DNA from: Crocinitomicaceae bacterium
GTDB taxonomy: Bacteria > Bacteroidota > Bacteroidia > Flavobacteriales_D > Crocinitomicaceae
Reading direction: 5' to 3'
Length of the DNA stretch: 49,294 nt
Assembly: GCA_029252405.1 (NCBI GenBank)
Contig: JAQXBM010000019.1
Location: forward strand, 1 to 49,294
The notes under the pieces are model-generated. The model was not told where the DNA came from. It did not search any database and saw only the letters and a program-made list of their open reading frames with translations. Below are positions 31,396-39,379 of the stretch, one piece after another; within the stretch, counting starts at the first letter, position 1; each line of letters starts with the position of its first letter. The position numbers and the translations under genes were made by a program.

Positions 31396-33819
31396 ATGTT
31401 CAAGAAAATTAACCTGTTAGTGATATGCGTATTCGCGCTGAGCTTTGTAAGCTTGGCAGATGTCATCGCTGAACCAGACACTACTATTGATGCTACGATC
31501 AACGCAGCATACACCAATTTACAATCATCCATCTTTGAAAATGATAAAGCTGAAGATGATTTAACGAAGAAACTAGAAACTGGTTCTGTTACATTGACTT
31601 GGGAAAATACGGATAACAGTTCGCCAGTATTGCGTTACCGTCAGGAAGGATCTGAAGAATGGAATACTTCTGAACAACTTAAAGCAGGAGCTTCAGAATA
31701 TATCATTGAAGGATTGGATGAGAATAAATTCTTTGAGTGGTCTTTAGGGGGTAGTTCAACTTGGACTGAACCTACTGAATTTCACACTCTAGGAATGCAT
31801 CTTTTCGAAAACTTCTCAGCGAAACCTGGTGCCGAGAGCATGAAGTTGACATGGAGTATTAACTACGATGTTGCGACTAAATTGAAAGGTCGTGATGTGA
31901 TGGTTGTGGTTAAATACCAAAATGACATTGCCAAGCGTCGTGCGAAAAAAGGCGTTGAAGGAGGTGGATGGCTTTACACTGAACCTTTCTCAATTCTGGA
32001 CAAAAAGATAGAATTCGAAAACCTAAACGGTAACGATAAGTACCAATTCCAAATTGGATTTGCCCCATTTGCGAAAACAGCAAATGTCATGAAGGAGAAA
32101 GATCAAATGATTTGGTCTGACAAGGTGAAATCGACAACAAAACGTGGATGGGGAATTGCTAAATTCCTAATCTTGATCGGGTCATTGGCCTTCTTCATTT
32201 TCGGAATGAAGCTAATGAGTGAAGGGTTGCAACAAGCAGCTGGAAATCGCTTAAGAGCTATGCTCGGTGCAATGACATCTAATCGCGTTAAAGGTGTTTT
32301 AACTGGATTCGGAATCACATCGATTGTTCAATCTTCCTCTGTGACTTCTGTAATGACAGTAAGTTTTGTAAACGCGGGGTTGATGACGCTTCGCCAATCG
32401 GCAGGTGTAATGATGGGAGCAAACGTTGGAACAACAATTACCGCTTGGATCATCGTTGTATTAGGATTTAAACTTAGCATCGTATCGTACGCTTACATGC
32501 TAATTGCATTGGCTGCTCCATTGTTGTTCATCTCAAAACCAAAAGCGAAAGCATGGGTAACAGCAATCTTCGGATTCTGTATCTTATTTATTGGTTTGGG
32601 TGAGTTAAAAGATGCTGTTCCAGAATTGGATGCTAGCTCTTCAATCGTTCAGTTCTTTATTGACTTTAAAGAAGCTTGGTACGGTCCAGTAATGTTCGTA
32701 CTACTTGGTGCGCTTGTAACAATGGTGATTCAATCATCGTCGGCTGCCATGGCCTTAACATTAACAATGGTTGCTTCTGGAACTCTTCCATTCGACGTTG
32801 CTTGTGCAATGGTACTTGGGGAAAATATCGGAACAACAATTACGGCTCAATTAGCATCGTTAATCGCCAATGTACACGCAAAACGAGCTGCCGCAATTCA
32901 CACGATTTTCAACGTAGTTGGTGTCGTCTGGATGTTACTGGTGTTCCACTTCTTCTTAGATGGATTGGCTTGGATGGTAACTGGTGATCCATACAAAGAT
33001 ACAGCAGTTGCGGCAACAGCAATCGCACTCTTCCACACGCTCTTTAACTTAATTAACGTGTTCGTTTTAATCTGGTTTGTCCCTCAATTAGTGAGATTCG
33101 CAGAACGCTCTGTTAGATCTAAAGGAGAATCTGATGAGGAATTCCACTTAGACTTTATCAGTGGACCACTTGGTTCAACATCTGAGTTATGTATCCTGGA
33201 GGCGAAGAAAGAAGTAGCCAAATTTGGAAAGATTACTTCCAAAATGAATGGTTTTGTGAAAACCTTCGTGAACTCTTCAGATCGTAAGGAGAAAAATAAG
33301 ATGTTACGTAAGATCGAGAAATACGAAGAAATTACGGATCGAGTTGAAATTGAAATTGCTGATTACCTAGGGAAAACGGCTCAAATGGAGATGAGTGAAG
33401 ATGCATCAACTCGCATGCGAGGAATGTTGAATATCACGACTGATCTTGAGCGTATTGGTGATATCTTCTTCCAGATGAGTAAGACACTTGAGAAAAAAGA
33501 CAGCGATAAAGTTTACTTCACTCCTGAGCAACGTAATGGATTGAATAACATGTTGAAGATTGTTGACAACGCATTCGACGTAATGAACGAAAACTTGAAC
33601 TCTGAATACGGTTCAATCAGCATGGACAAAGCAATTGCTCGAGAAAGAGAAATTGATCAAATGCGAGATCAACTTCGTGAAGAACACCACAGACAAATTG
33701 GTACGGGAACCAACTTAGAAAATGGAATGGTGTTCAGTAACCTATTCTCTTCTTTGGAAAAAGTAGGTGACCATATTATTAATGTATCTGAGCATGTTGC
33801 TGGTGTAAACTTGCACTAA
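31396..33819 (+). CDS. Na/Pi cotransporter with N-terminal exported FN3-like domains and a PhoU-like tail
   Basis: 807 residues from the ATG at 31396 (MFKKINLLVICVFALSFVSLA, a signal peptide); the frame is open from an ATG at 31348. Residues about 50-245 contain two fibronectin type III-like domains in the periplasm. From about 250 comes the NptA/YjbB-type transporter with two inverted repeats, each with a QSSS motif (QSSSVTS near 311, QSSSAAM near 445) and GANVGTT or GENIGTT. Residues about 600-807 form PhoU-like helices (ISDLERIGD-type TTDLERIGDIFFQM). It imports phosphate with sodium. It is divergent from the phosphate porin and likely Pho-regulated. The exported FN3 part is unusual. Confidence 0.92.
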   Translation: MFKKINLLVICVFALSFVSLADVIAEPDTTIDATINAAYTNLQSSIFENDKAEDDLTKKLETGSVTLTWENTDNSSPVLRYRQEGSEEWNTSEQLKAGASEYIIEGLDENKFFEWSLGGSSTWTEPTEFHTLGMHLFENFSAKPGAESMKLTWSINYDVATKLKGRDVMVVVKYQNDIAKRRAKKGVEGGGWLYTEPFSILDKKIEFENLNGNDKYQFQIGFAPFAKTANVMKEKDQMIWSDKVKSTTKRGWGIAKFLILIGSLAFFIFGMKLMSEGLQQAAGNRLRAMLGAMTSNRVKGVLTGFGITSIVQSSSVTSVMTVSFVNAGLMTLRQSAGVMMGANVGTTITAWIIVVLGFKLSIVSYAYMLIALAAPLLFISKPKAKAWVTAIFGFCILFIGLGELKDAVPELDASSSIVQFFIDFKEAWYGPVMFVLLGALVTMVIQSSSAAMALTLTMVASGTLPFDVACAMVLGENIGTTITAQLASLIANVHAKRAAAIHTIFNVVGVVWMLLVFHFFLDGLAWMVTGDPYKDTAVAATAIALFHTLFNLINVFVLIWFVPQLVRFAERSVRSKGESDEEFHLDFISGPLGSTSELCILEAKKEVAKFGKITSKMNGFVKTFVNSSDRKEKNKMLRKIEKYEEITDRVEIEIADYLGKTAQMEMSEDASTRMRGMLNITTDLERIGDIFFQMSKTLEKKDSDKVYFTPEQRNGLNNMLKIVDNAFDVMNENLNSEYGSISMDKAIAREREIDQMRDQLREEHHRQIGTGTNLENGMVFSNLFSSLEKVGDHIINVSEHVAGVNLH

Positions 33820-33837
33820 ATAAGTATTAACTGAAAG

Positions 33838-33879
33838 AAGGATTCCTTCCCGATAATTATCGAGAGGAGTCCTTTTTTT
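33838..33879 (+). terminator. Terminator after the Na/Pi cotransporter
   Basis: AAGGATTCC (33838-33846) pairs with GGAGTCCTT (33866-33874), with an inner palindrome CGATAATTATCG, followed by T to 33879. A TTG in the T run (33878) opens the next frame but cannot be the start of the next gene. Confidence 0.88.
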
Positions 33880-33898
33880 GTATCAAAAAATTGCAAAA

Positions 33899-35089
33899 AT
33901 GGAAGAGCAAAACGAATCGAAAAAAGGAAATATTCGTGAAGTAGCTGGAGTCTTTTTTAAGATGGGCTTAGTTGCATTTGGAGGACCTGCTGCTCACATC
34001 GCAATGATGGAGGATGAACTCATCACAAAAAGAAAATGGATGAGTAGACAGCACTTCCTCGACTTGATGGGAGCGACAAATTTAATTCCAGGTCCAAACT
34101 CAACTGAAATGACCATGCATTGTGGACATGAACGAGCAGGTACACTTGGATTGTTCGTGGCAGGAATTAGTTTCATTATTCCAGCAGTACTAATTACTGG
34201 AATCTTAGCTTGGCTATATGTTGAATACTCGACAGTTCCAGAAGTTGGGCCGTTTATCTATGGAATAAAGCCTACGGTTATCGCAATTATCGCAGGGGCG
34301 GTGTACAAACTAGGTAAAAAAGCGCTAAAAAACTGGGAGCTTGGGGTATTTGGAGTTCTAGTAATCGTTGCGGCTTATTTTGGAGTAAATGAAGTAACGG
34401 CATTACTTGGGGCTGGACTCATAGGAATGATCTATTTCTACGTCAAAAATGAAATGTCTAACACAAGTGAAAAGAAAAAAGACACGTCAAAAAATAAAAA
34501 GCAATTCCTTCCTCTTTTATTAATGCAGGGAACTGGAGCTGTAGCTGCGAAGGTGACTACTCTTAAGGTGTTCTTAACGTTCTTGAAAGTTGGAGCAATA
34601 CTGTATGGAAGTGGATACGTCCTTTTCGCTTACCTCGATGCAGAATTGGTAAGCACGGGAATGTTAACGCGTAAAGAACTGATAGACGCAATCGCCATTG
34701 GTCAATTTACTCCTGGACCGGTATTGTCAACTGCAACCTTCATTGGATATCAATTGAATGGAATCGCAGGGGCGCTTGTAGCGACTGTTGGGATCTTCCT
34801 TCCATCGTTCTTGTTTGTATTGTTGTTGAATCCGTTGATTCCAAAAATGAGACAATCGAAATTGCTAAGAGGATTCTTGGACACGGTTAATATTGCCGCA
34901 GTTGCAATAATGGTCGCAGTACTATTCGAAATTGCAATGGAATCACTCGTTGCTGATGGAAACGTTGAATGGCGCGCGGTGGTAATTGCTGTGATTAGTT
35001 TAATACTGACATTCGGATATAAAAAGATCAGCGTAATGTGGTTGGTTTTGGGTGGAGCCGTTCTTGGATATCTACTCCAACTCATCTAA
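33899..35089 (+). CDS. chrA: Chromate transporter (ChrA/CHR family)
   Basis: 396 residues from the ATG at 33899, a long two-domain CHR protein. The N half has VAFGGPAAHIAMMEDEL, MGATNLIPGPNSTEM and HERAGTLGLFVAGISFIIPA; the C half repeats it with GSGYVLFAYLDAELV, IAIGQFTPGPVLSTATFIGYQLNG and FLPSFLFVLLLNPL. About ten membrane segments. The family exports chromate or related oxyanions; the native substrate here is unproven. The position within a phosphate cluster could mean an oxyanion other than chromate, which is inference only. Confidence 0.9.
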   Translation: MEEQNESKKGNIREVAGVFFKMGLVAFGGPAAHIAMMEDELITKRKWMSRQHFLDLMGATNLIPGPNSTEMTMHCGHERAGTLGLFVAGISFIIPAVLITGILAWLYVEYSTVPEVGPFIYGIKPTVIAIIAGAVYKLGKKALKNWELGVFGVLVIVAAYFGVNEVTALLGAGLIGMIYFYVKNEMSNTSEKKKDTSKNKKQFLPLLLMQGTGAVAAKVTTLKVFLTFLKVGAILYGSGYVLFAYLDAELVSTGMLTRKELIDAIAIGQFTPGPVLSTATFIGYQLNGIAGALVATVGIFLPSFLFVLLLNPLIPKMRQSKLLRGFLDTVNIAAVAIMVAVLFEIAMESLVADGNVEWRAVVIAVISLILTFGYKKISVMWLVLGGAVLGYLLQLI

Positions 35090-35096
35090 AGTTGCT

Positions 35097-35166
35097 ATAA
35101 AAAAGAACGAGAACTAAAGACAGGCGTCTGAAGTTCTCGTTACACTAATCAACCTAACCTACTACT
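35097..35166 (-). ncRNA. Candidate short RNA or orphan terminator on the minus strand
   Basis: AACGAGAACT (35106-35115) and AGTTCTCGTT (35132-35141) form a perfect ten-base stem with inner AGAC/GTCT. The run of six T occurs only on the minus strand, yet no leftward gene ends here. A TAnnTTTG element on the minus strand, TAACTTTG (35180-35173), would start a transcript near 35166, giving an RNA of about 70 bases. No -33 TTG is visible. The hairpin may simply serve chrA on the plus strand. Confidence 0.35.
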
Positions 35167-35202
35167 ACACTACAAAGTTAAACCAACTTGATAGAAATTC
35201 TT

Positions 35203-35268
35203 CCATTATCCGGAGCTAATTAAAGCCTTCAACAAAAGCTTAGCATCTTAAGCTTTGACCATTATCCG
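35203..35268. repeat. Inverted repeat flanked by two CCATTATCCG copies
   Basis: CCATTATCCG occurs at 35203-35212 and 35259-35268. Between them AAAGCTTA (35235-35242) and TAAGCTTT (35249-35256) form a perfect eight-base inverted repeat with a six-base loop. The rest of the 359-base gap from 35090 to 35448 shows no gene. Function unknown; it lies upstream of the orphan PhoB-like regulator. Confidence 0.5.
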
Positions 35269-35448
35269 TCCATTTAATCTCCAAGAGTATCTCATTGAAA
35301 CAATGGTTAAAACGCTCTATTTACGGCAAATGTTCGATGCTAAACGGATTTAGTTACCTGTAAACCGACGATTATTCAATGACTTAAGATTCCAATATTC
35401 TACTTATATTTATCCCAAGTAGAAACATTAATTGCTTAAAATCGCCGC

Positions 35449-36126
35449 ATGGAATCTGTATTGATCATAGATGATGAAGCTGATATCAGAGATATTCTTG
35501 CCTACAATTTGAAGAAGGAAGGATTTGCTGTTCATACTGCCTCAAATGGTAAAGAAGGTATTGAAATCGCTCAGGCAAAGCAGCCGGACATTGTCATTCT
35601 AGATGTAATGATGCCCGAAATGGATGGCATTGAAGTGTGTGATGTTCTCAGAAACAATCCTAACACGAAACATATCCGCATTTGTTTCTTAACAGCAAGA
35701 AGCGAAGATTACAGCCAAATTGCAGGATTGGATGCTGGAGCAGACGATTACGTTGCCAAACCAATCAAGCCTCGCGTATTGATTAGTCGAATCAAAGCAT
35801 TGCTCCGAAGAAACGTGAATTTAGATCAGGGATCTTCGGTTACCGAAAGCGGAAGCTTGCACATTGACCGTGAAAAGTACCTTGTTGTCAACAATGGAGA
35901 AACTGTTCATTTGCCGCGTAAAGAATTCGAACTATTGGCCTTGCTTGCCTCGAAACCAGAAAAAGTATTTGATCGTGACTTCATTCTGAAAACCGTTTGG
36001 GGTGAAGGCGTTGTGGTTGGAGATAGAACGATTGATGTTCACGTTCGAAAGCTGAGAGGAAAAATTGGCGATGATTATATCAAGACTGTGAAAGGTGTTG
36101 GGTATAAGTTTTCGTATCCGAAGTAG
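35449..36126 (+). CDS. PhoB-like response regulator without adjacent kinase
   Basis: 225 residues. Receiver: DD at 8-9, phospho-acceptor Asp52 (VILDVMMPEMDG), Lys104 (YVAKPIKPR). Winged helix: LPRKEFELLALLASKPEKVFDRDFILKTVWGEGVVVGDRTIDVHVRKLRGKIGDDYIKTVKGVGYKF. It is closely similar throughout to the regulator at 41042, including SEDYSQIAG and ADDYxAKPI, so the two are paralogues. The 41042 copy has a kinase partner; this one does not, and no clear 11-base Pho repeat lies upstream. It may share the same kinase. Confidence 0.93.
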   Translation: MESVLIIDDEADIRDILAYNLKKEGFAVHTASNGKEGIEIAQAKQPDIVILDVMMPEMDGIEVCDVLRNNPNTKHIRICFLTARSEDYSQIAGLDAGADDYVAKPIKPRVLISRIKALLRRNVNLDQGSSVTESGSLHIDREKYLVVNNGETVHLPRKEFELLALLASKPEKVFDRDFILKTVWGEGVVVGDRTIDVHVRKLRGKIGDDYIKTVKGVGYKFSYPK

Positions 36127-36133
36127 GTAAGAT

Positions 36134-36241
36134 CGGACTTCGAGTGCCTCAGCCATCAGATCTAAACTGATATTTGATAAACCGATGACTGAGCGGAGTC
36201 GAAGTCGGAGGTTTTGAATGCGGACTTCGAGTGCCTCAGCC
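36134..36241. repeat. REP-like intergenic palindromic element
   Basis: CGGACTTCGAGTGCCTCAGCC occurs at 36134-36154 and again at 36221-36241. Between them GACTGAGCGGAGTCGAAGTC (36187-36206) is an imperfect reverse complement. CTTCGACTCCGCTCAG-type sequences recur between genes in flavobacteria as I recall, suggesting a REP-like family. Confidence 0.6.
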
Positions 36242-36269
36242 CTCGGTGAGTTCCTTTATTATTAAAGAC

Positions 36270-36298
36270 AAATGCACGCCCATTGAGCGTGCATTTTT
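36270..36298. terminator. Terminator shared by convergent regulator and TonB receptor genes
   Basis: AAATGCACGC (36270-36279) and GCGTGCATTT (36287-36296) pair perfectly around a seven-base loop, followed by T on the plus strand and a T-rich tract on the minus strand. Confidence 0.85.
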
Positions 36299-36321
36299 CA
36301 TTCTGATATATGTGGTAAAAT

Positions 36322-39291
36322 TTATTTCAGTGTATATGATATCGCTGCAGAAATTGAAATTCCTCTATTCAAATAATCGAATACTTGAGACTCTGCATTG
36401 AATGATTCGTACCATCTTTGTCTAGCTTGATTCAACAGGTTTCTTCCTGTTAAACTTGCTGTCCAACGTGGCGCCGATTCACCTTCAAAGACTTTTCCGA
36501 ACCCTTTAGATACTTTCAAACTCAAACTGTGGAATGGTTGTTCGAATACATCCGGAACACCTCCTACTCCAATTACTGCCAATTTCTTTCCTTGAACGTT
36601 GTATGAAACGTTGCATGAAAGGAATAACGAATCGTTGCTGAAGTTTGCAAAGGCATTGATGATGTATGGAGACTGACCGTACATTGTGCGGTAATCACCG
36701 ATAACTTCGCCTTCTCGTGCATTCGCTTCACGAACTTCTTTTTCCGTCATGATTACACCACCTACTTCTGTTTCAACTAGGTTCATGTCAATTCTAGAAA
36801 GAACGTAGGTAAAGTTACCACCAAGCACGAAACGAATGTGTTCTTGAGATTTCTGTTTGAAACCAATTGCTTTACGGAATTCAAACTCTGCCCCATAGAT
36901 GTCAGCGACTCCAGCGTTGACTGGAAGGAACTCATTCGGTGCTGCAACGTTCGCCACAATCTCGATTGGGTTGATGAAACGCTTGTAGAATGCACTGGCA
37001 GAAATGATCTCTGTTCTTCCGAAGAAACGCTCCCAACGGAAATCAGCATTATGAATCAATGTTTGTTTCAAGTTTATATTTCCTAAGTAACGACGTCCTT
37101 GAATTGGATCGTAAATTTGTGAGATCGAAATTTCACGGAACGAAGGTCGAGCTACTGTTTGTGTATATGCTGCTCTGAAGTTGGTATTACGCTCGAATTT
37201 CGTAGAATCCACAGCACCTTTCATTTTGTATACCAAATTCACAGAAGGAAGAACGTTAATCGTGTTCAACACAACTTCATTCACATACTTTGGTGCATTC
37301 GGATCGAAATCAGCATTGTTCGATTGCCCTGTGTATCGGTTAACGTTTCTTTCAACACGCGCTCCGTATGTTGCACTGAAGGCTTCAGAGAATGGAAGCT
37401 CGTTCATAACGTATGCTGAATTGATCATTTGGTTGGCTTCGTAGATATTTGCTCTCTCCTGCTGACCTGTTGCGTACGTTCCTTGATTGTTTTCAGGCGT
37501 CCAAATGTTTTCTTCTTCGAAGAACCAATCTGGATCATTCGGTACTACGTTCGAAGTATTGTAAAGTCGGAATACGTATTCTGAAACATCAAACGATCTG
37601 TTCTTGTATGTTGTTAATCCACCGAAAGAGAATTTACTCTCCAATGAATCTTTCCAAACGGTAAACTTACGCTCTAAATCAAAACGACCGCTTAAGTTGT
37701 ACTCGTTCAATGAACGGAATATACGACGTACTTCAGCTCCAACGGACTCTTCCCAAAGGTAAACGTCTTCTCCATTTGGACCAACTTGATCATCAGAGAT
37801 TTCAAGCGCAGTTGATCGAATATCTGGGTCCGAAATACGTGAGAATGTTGGACTCAATTTCCAAACTAACTTCCATTTGTTCAACGAATCCAAATAGTGC
37901 GTTCCCGTTAAGTTTGCATTTGATACTGATCGTTGCGTGTACTGCAACCCTTGTTTCACCAATACCGCCTGATTACTGTCGAAGTTACGCTCTGTAAGGT
38001 TTGCCGCTGACTTTGTTCCATTTTGTGTGTGGAAGAAAGTCAATGCCAATTTGCTCTTTCCAAATTTGATCGATTGACCGAAAAGTGCTGTCCATAAAAC
38101 ATTCGACTCCGTTTGTTCACCTCTTGAGGTACGATCGCGGAATAATGTTGTTTGAGATCTATCTGTATCTAACAAAAATTCGTTGTATTCCACATCTCGG
38201 AAATAAGTGTTCGATGAACGGTAATTCAATACTGCATTGTAACCGTATGTTAAACGTGACGAATCAGTCTTTGCTTTATTATAATTGTAGAAATCTTTCT
38301 GGTTTCCAATACCAAACGCATAGTTCTGATTCAAGAAGCCCATGGCTTTCTCAGTTGCCATTGTTTTCCCAAAACTCTTCGTAGCGTATGCTGTTGCTTC
38401 ATCTCCCAAAATTGGATTTGGAATTTCAAACTGAGAGTTTACCGCTAACTTGCGTGTACCATCATCAAATCCGAGGAAATCCAAAGCTCCGCCCTGGTAG
38501 GAAATGAAATCAGGATTGAAGGTTGCGTTTGTGTTGTATCCCAACCCAGCTTTCGCATAAATTGTTTTTCGTGTTGGGAAGTCTTTTGTTTCGATGTTGA
38601 TCAATCCTCCTGTAAAATCCGCAGATAAATTCGGAGTAAAGGTTTTGTAAACCGTAATTTTATCCACTAAAACTGTTGGGAAGATGTCGAGTTGAACAGA
38701 ATTTCGGTCTGGATCAAGACCTGGAATGTCCATTCCATTTAGAATCGTTTTCGTATATCGGTCTCCCAAACCACGGATGTAAACATTTTTTCCGTCTTCC
38801 ACAGAAGCTCCAGGAGTGGTTGCCACAGCTGTAGCGGCATCCACAATTCCCTTTTTCTGCATCGCCTCGTTTCCAACGATATCTGTTGTCCCTTTTGCTT
38901 TGAGCCTAACATCATCAATGGCTTTATCTGATGTTGGTGGAGCTTGAGCTACAACTACTGCACCTTCGACCTCTGTTAATCCATTCGACATTTTGATGTC
39001 TAAAATCAAAACGTTTCCTGCAACCACTTCGATTTCTTTCTCTTCATCCAAATAACCATCTAACGTCTGAGAAAATTTAAGTGTGTAAGTTCCTGGTGTT
39101 AAGCTTAAACTGTAAGCACCATCCAAATCTGTTCGCATTTTACCTTTTCCGTTAACGGCAACAATTGCGTCAACTACCGGTTCACCGCTTTTGGCGTCGG
39201 TGACTATACCTCTTACTATTTCCTGTGCATTTGAAGAAAAGGAAATAATAAGGAGAATTGCTAGGGAGTATAAGTGTTTGATCTTCATCAT
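36322..39291 (-). CDS. TonB-dependent outer-membrane receptor, probable Pho-regulon member
   Basis: 989 residues from the ATG at 39291 (MMKIKHLYSLAILLIISFSSNAQ, signal peptide); the frame is open to 39393 through a hairpin and into the upstream gene, which is rejected. An N-terminal carboxypeptidase-regulatory-like domain (about 22-105: VRGIVTDAKSGEPVVDAIV) precedes the plug (NVYIRGLGDRYTKTILNGMD, DPDRNSVQLDIFPTVLVDKI, FTGGLINIETKDFP) and a barrel ending ISAAISYTLK. No TonB box is evident. It transports an unknown ligand with TonB energy. It lies after a beta-helix lipoprotein gene with a Pho-box-like promoter; phosphate, phosphoesters or phytate are possible substrates, by inference only. 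Confidence 0.92.
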   Translation of the reverse strand: MMKIKHLYSLAILLIISFSSNAQEIVRGIVTDAKSGEPVVDAIVAVNGKGKMRTDLDGAYSLSLTPGTYTLKFSQTLDGYLDEEKEIEVVAGNVLILDIKMSNGLTEVEGAVVVAQAPPTSDKAIDDVRLKAKGTTDIVGNEAMQKKGIVDAATAVATTPGASVEDGKNVYIRGLGDRYTKTILNGMDIPGLDPDRNSVQLDIFPTVLVDKITVYKTFTPNLSADFTGGLINIETKDFPTRKTIYAKAGLGYNTNATFNPDFISYQGGALDFLGFDDGTRKLAVNSQFEIPNPILGDEATAYATKSFGKTMATEKAMGFLNQNYAFGIGNQKDFYNYNKAKTDSSRLTYGYNAVLNYRSSNTYFRDVEYNEFLLDTDRSQTTLFRDRTSRGEQTESNVLWTALFGQSIKFGKSKLALTFFHTQNGTKSAANLTERNFDSNQAVLVKQGLQYTQRSVSNANLTGTHYLDSLNKWKLVWKLSPTFSRISDPDIRSTALEISDDQVGPNGEDVYLWEESVGAEVRRIFRSLNEYNLSGRFDLERKFTVWKDSLESKFSFGGLTTYKNRSFDVSEYVFRLYNTSNVVPNDPDWFFEEENIWTPENNQGTYATGQQERANIYEANQMINSAYVMNELPFSEAFSATYGARVERNVNRYTGQSNNADFDPNAPKYVNEVVLNTINVLPSVNLVYKMKGAVDSTKFERNTNFRAAYTQTVARPSFREISISQIYDPIQGRRYLGNINLKQTLIHNADFRWERFFGRTEIISASAFYKRFINPIEIVANVAAPNEFLPVNAGVADIYGAEFEFRKAIGFKQKSQEHIRFVLGGNFTYVLSRIDMNLVETEVGGVIMTEKEVREANAREGEVIGDYRTMYGQSPYIINAFANFSNDSLFLSCNVSYNVQGKKLAVIGVGGVPDVFEQPFHSLSLKVSKGFGKVFEGESAPRWTASLTGRNLLNQARQRWYESFNAESQVFDYLNRGISISAAISYTLK

Positions 39292-39305
39292 CTTTATGTT
39301 TAGTA

Positions 39306-39339
39306 CAAAATGCCTATGGTTGAAACCATAGACATTTTG
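39306..39339. repeat. Perfect intergenic hairpin between lipoprotein and TonB receptor genes
   Basis: CAAAATG (39306-39312) and CTATGGTT (39314-39321) pair with AACCATAG (39324-39331) and CATTTTG (39333-39339), interrupted by one C-A mismatch. No T run follows on the minus strand, so it is not a typical terminator. An mRNA-processing or stabilising hairpin is plausible. Confidence 0.7.
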
Positions 39340-39379
39340 ATCTGCATAACTTGCTTTATTACTATTTGAAGTAATTGAT

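Noticed and set aside
35142-35448. Possible 11-base Pho repeats before the orphan PhoB-like gene
   Set aside because: Only isolated GTTAAA and TTACC units were found, without regular spacing.
36134-36241. CRISPR array
   Set aside because: There are only two direct copies with no regular spacers and no cas genes; the REP-like interpretation fits better.
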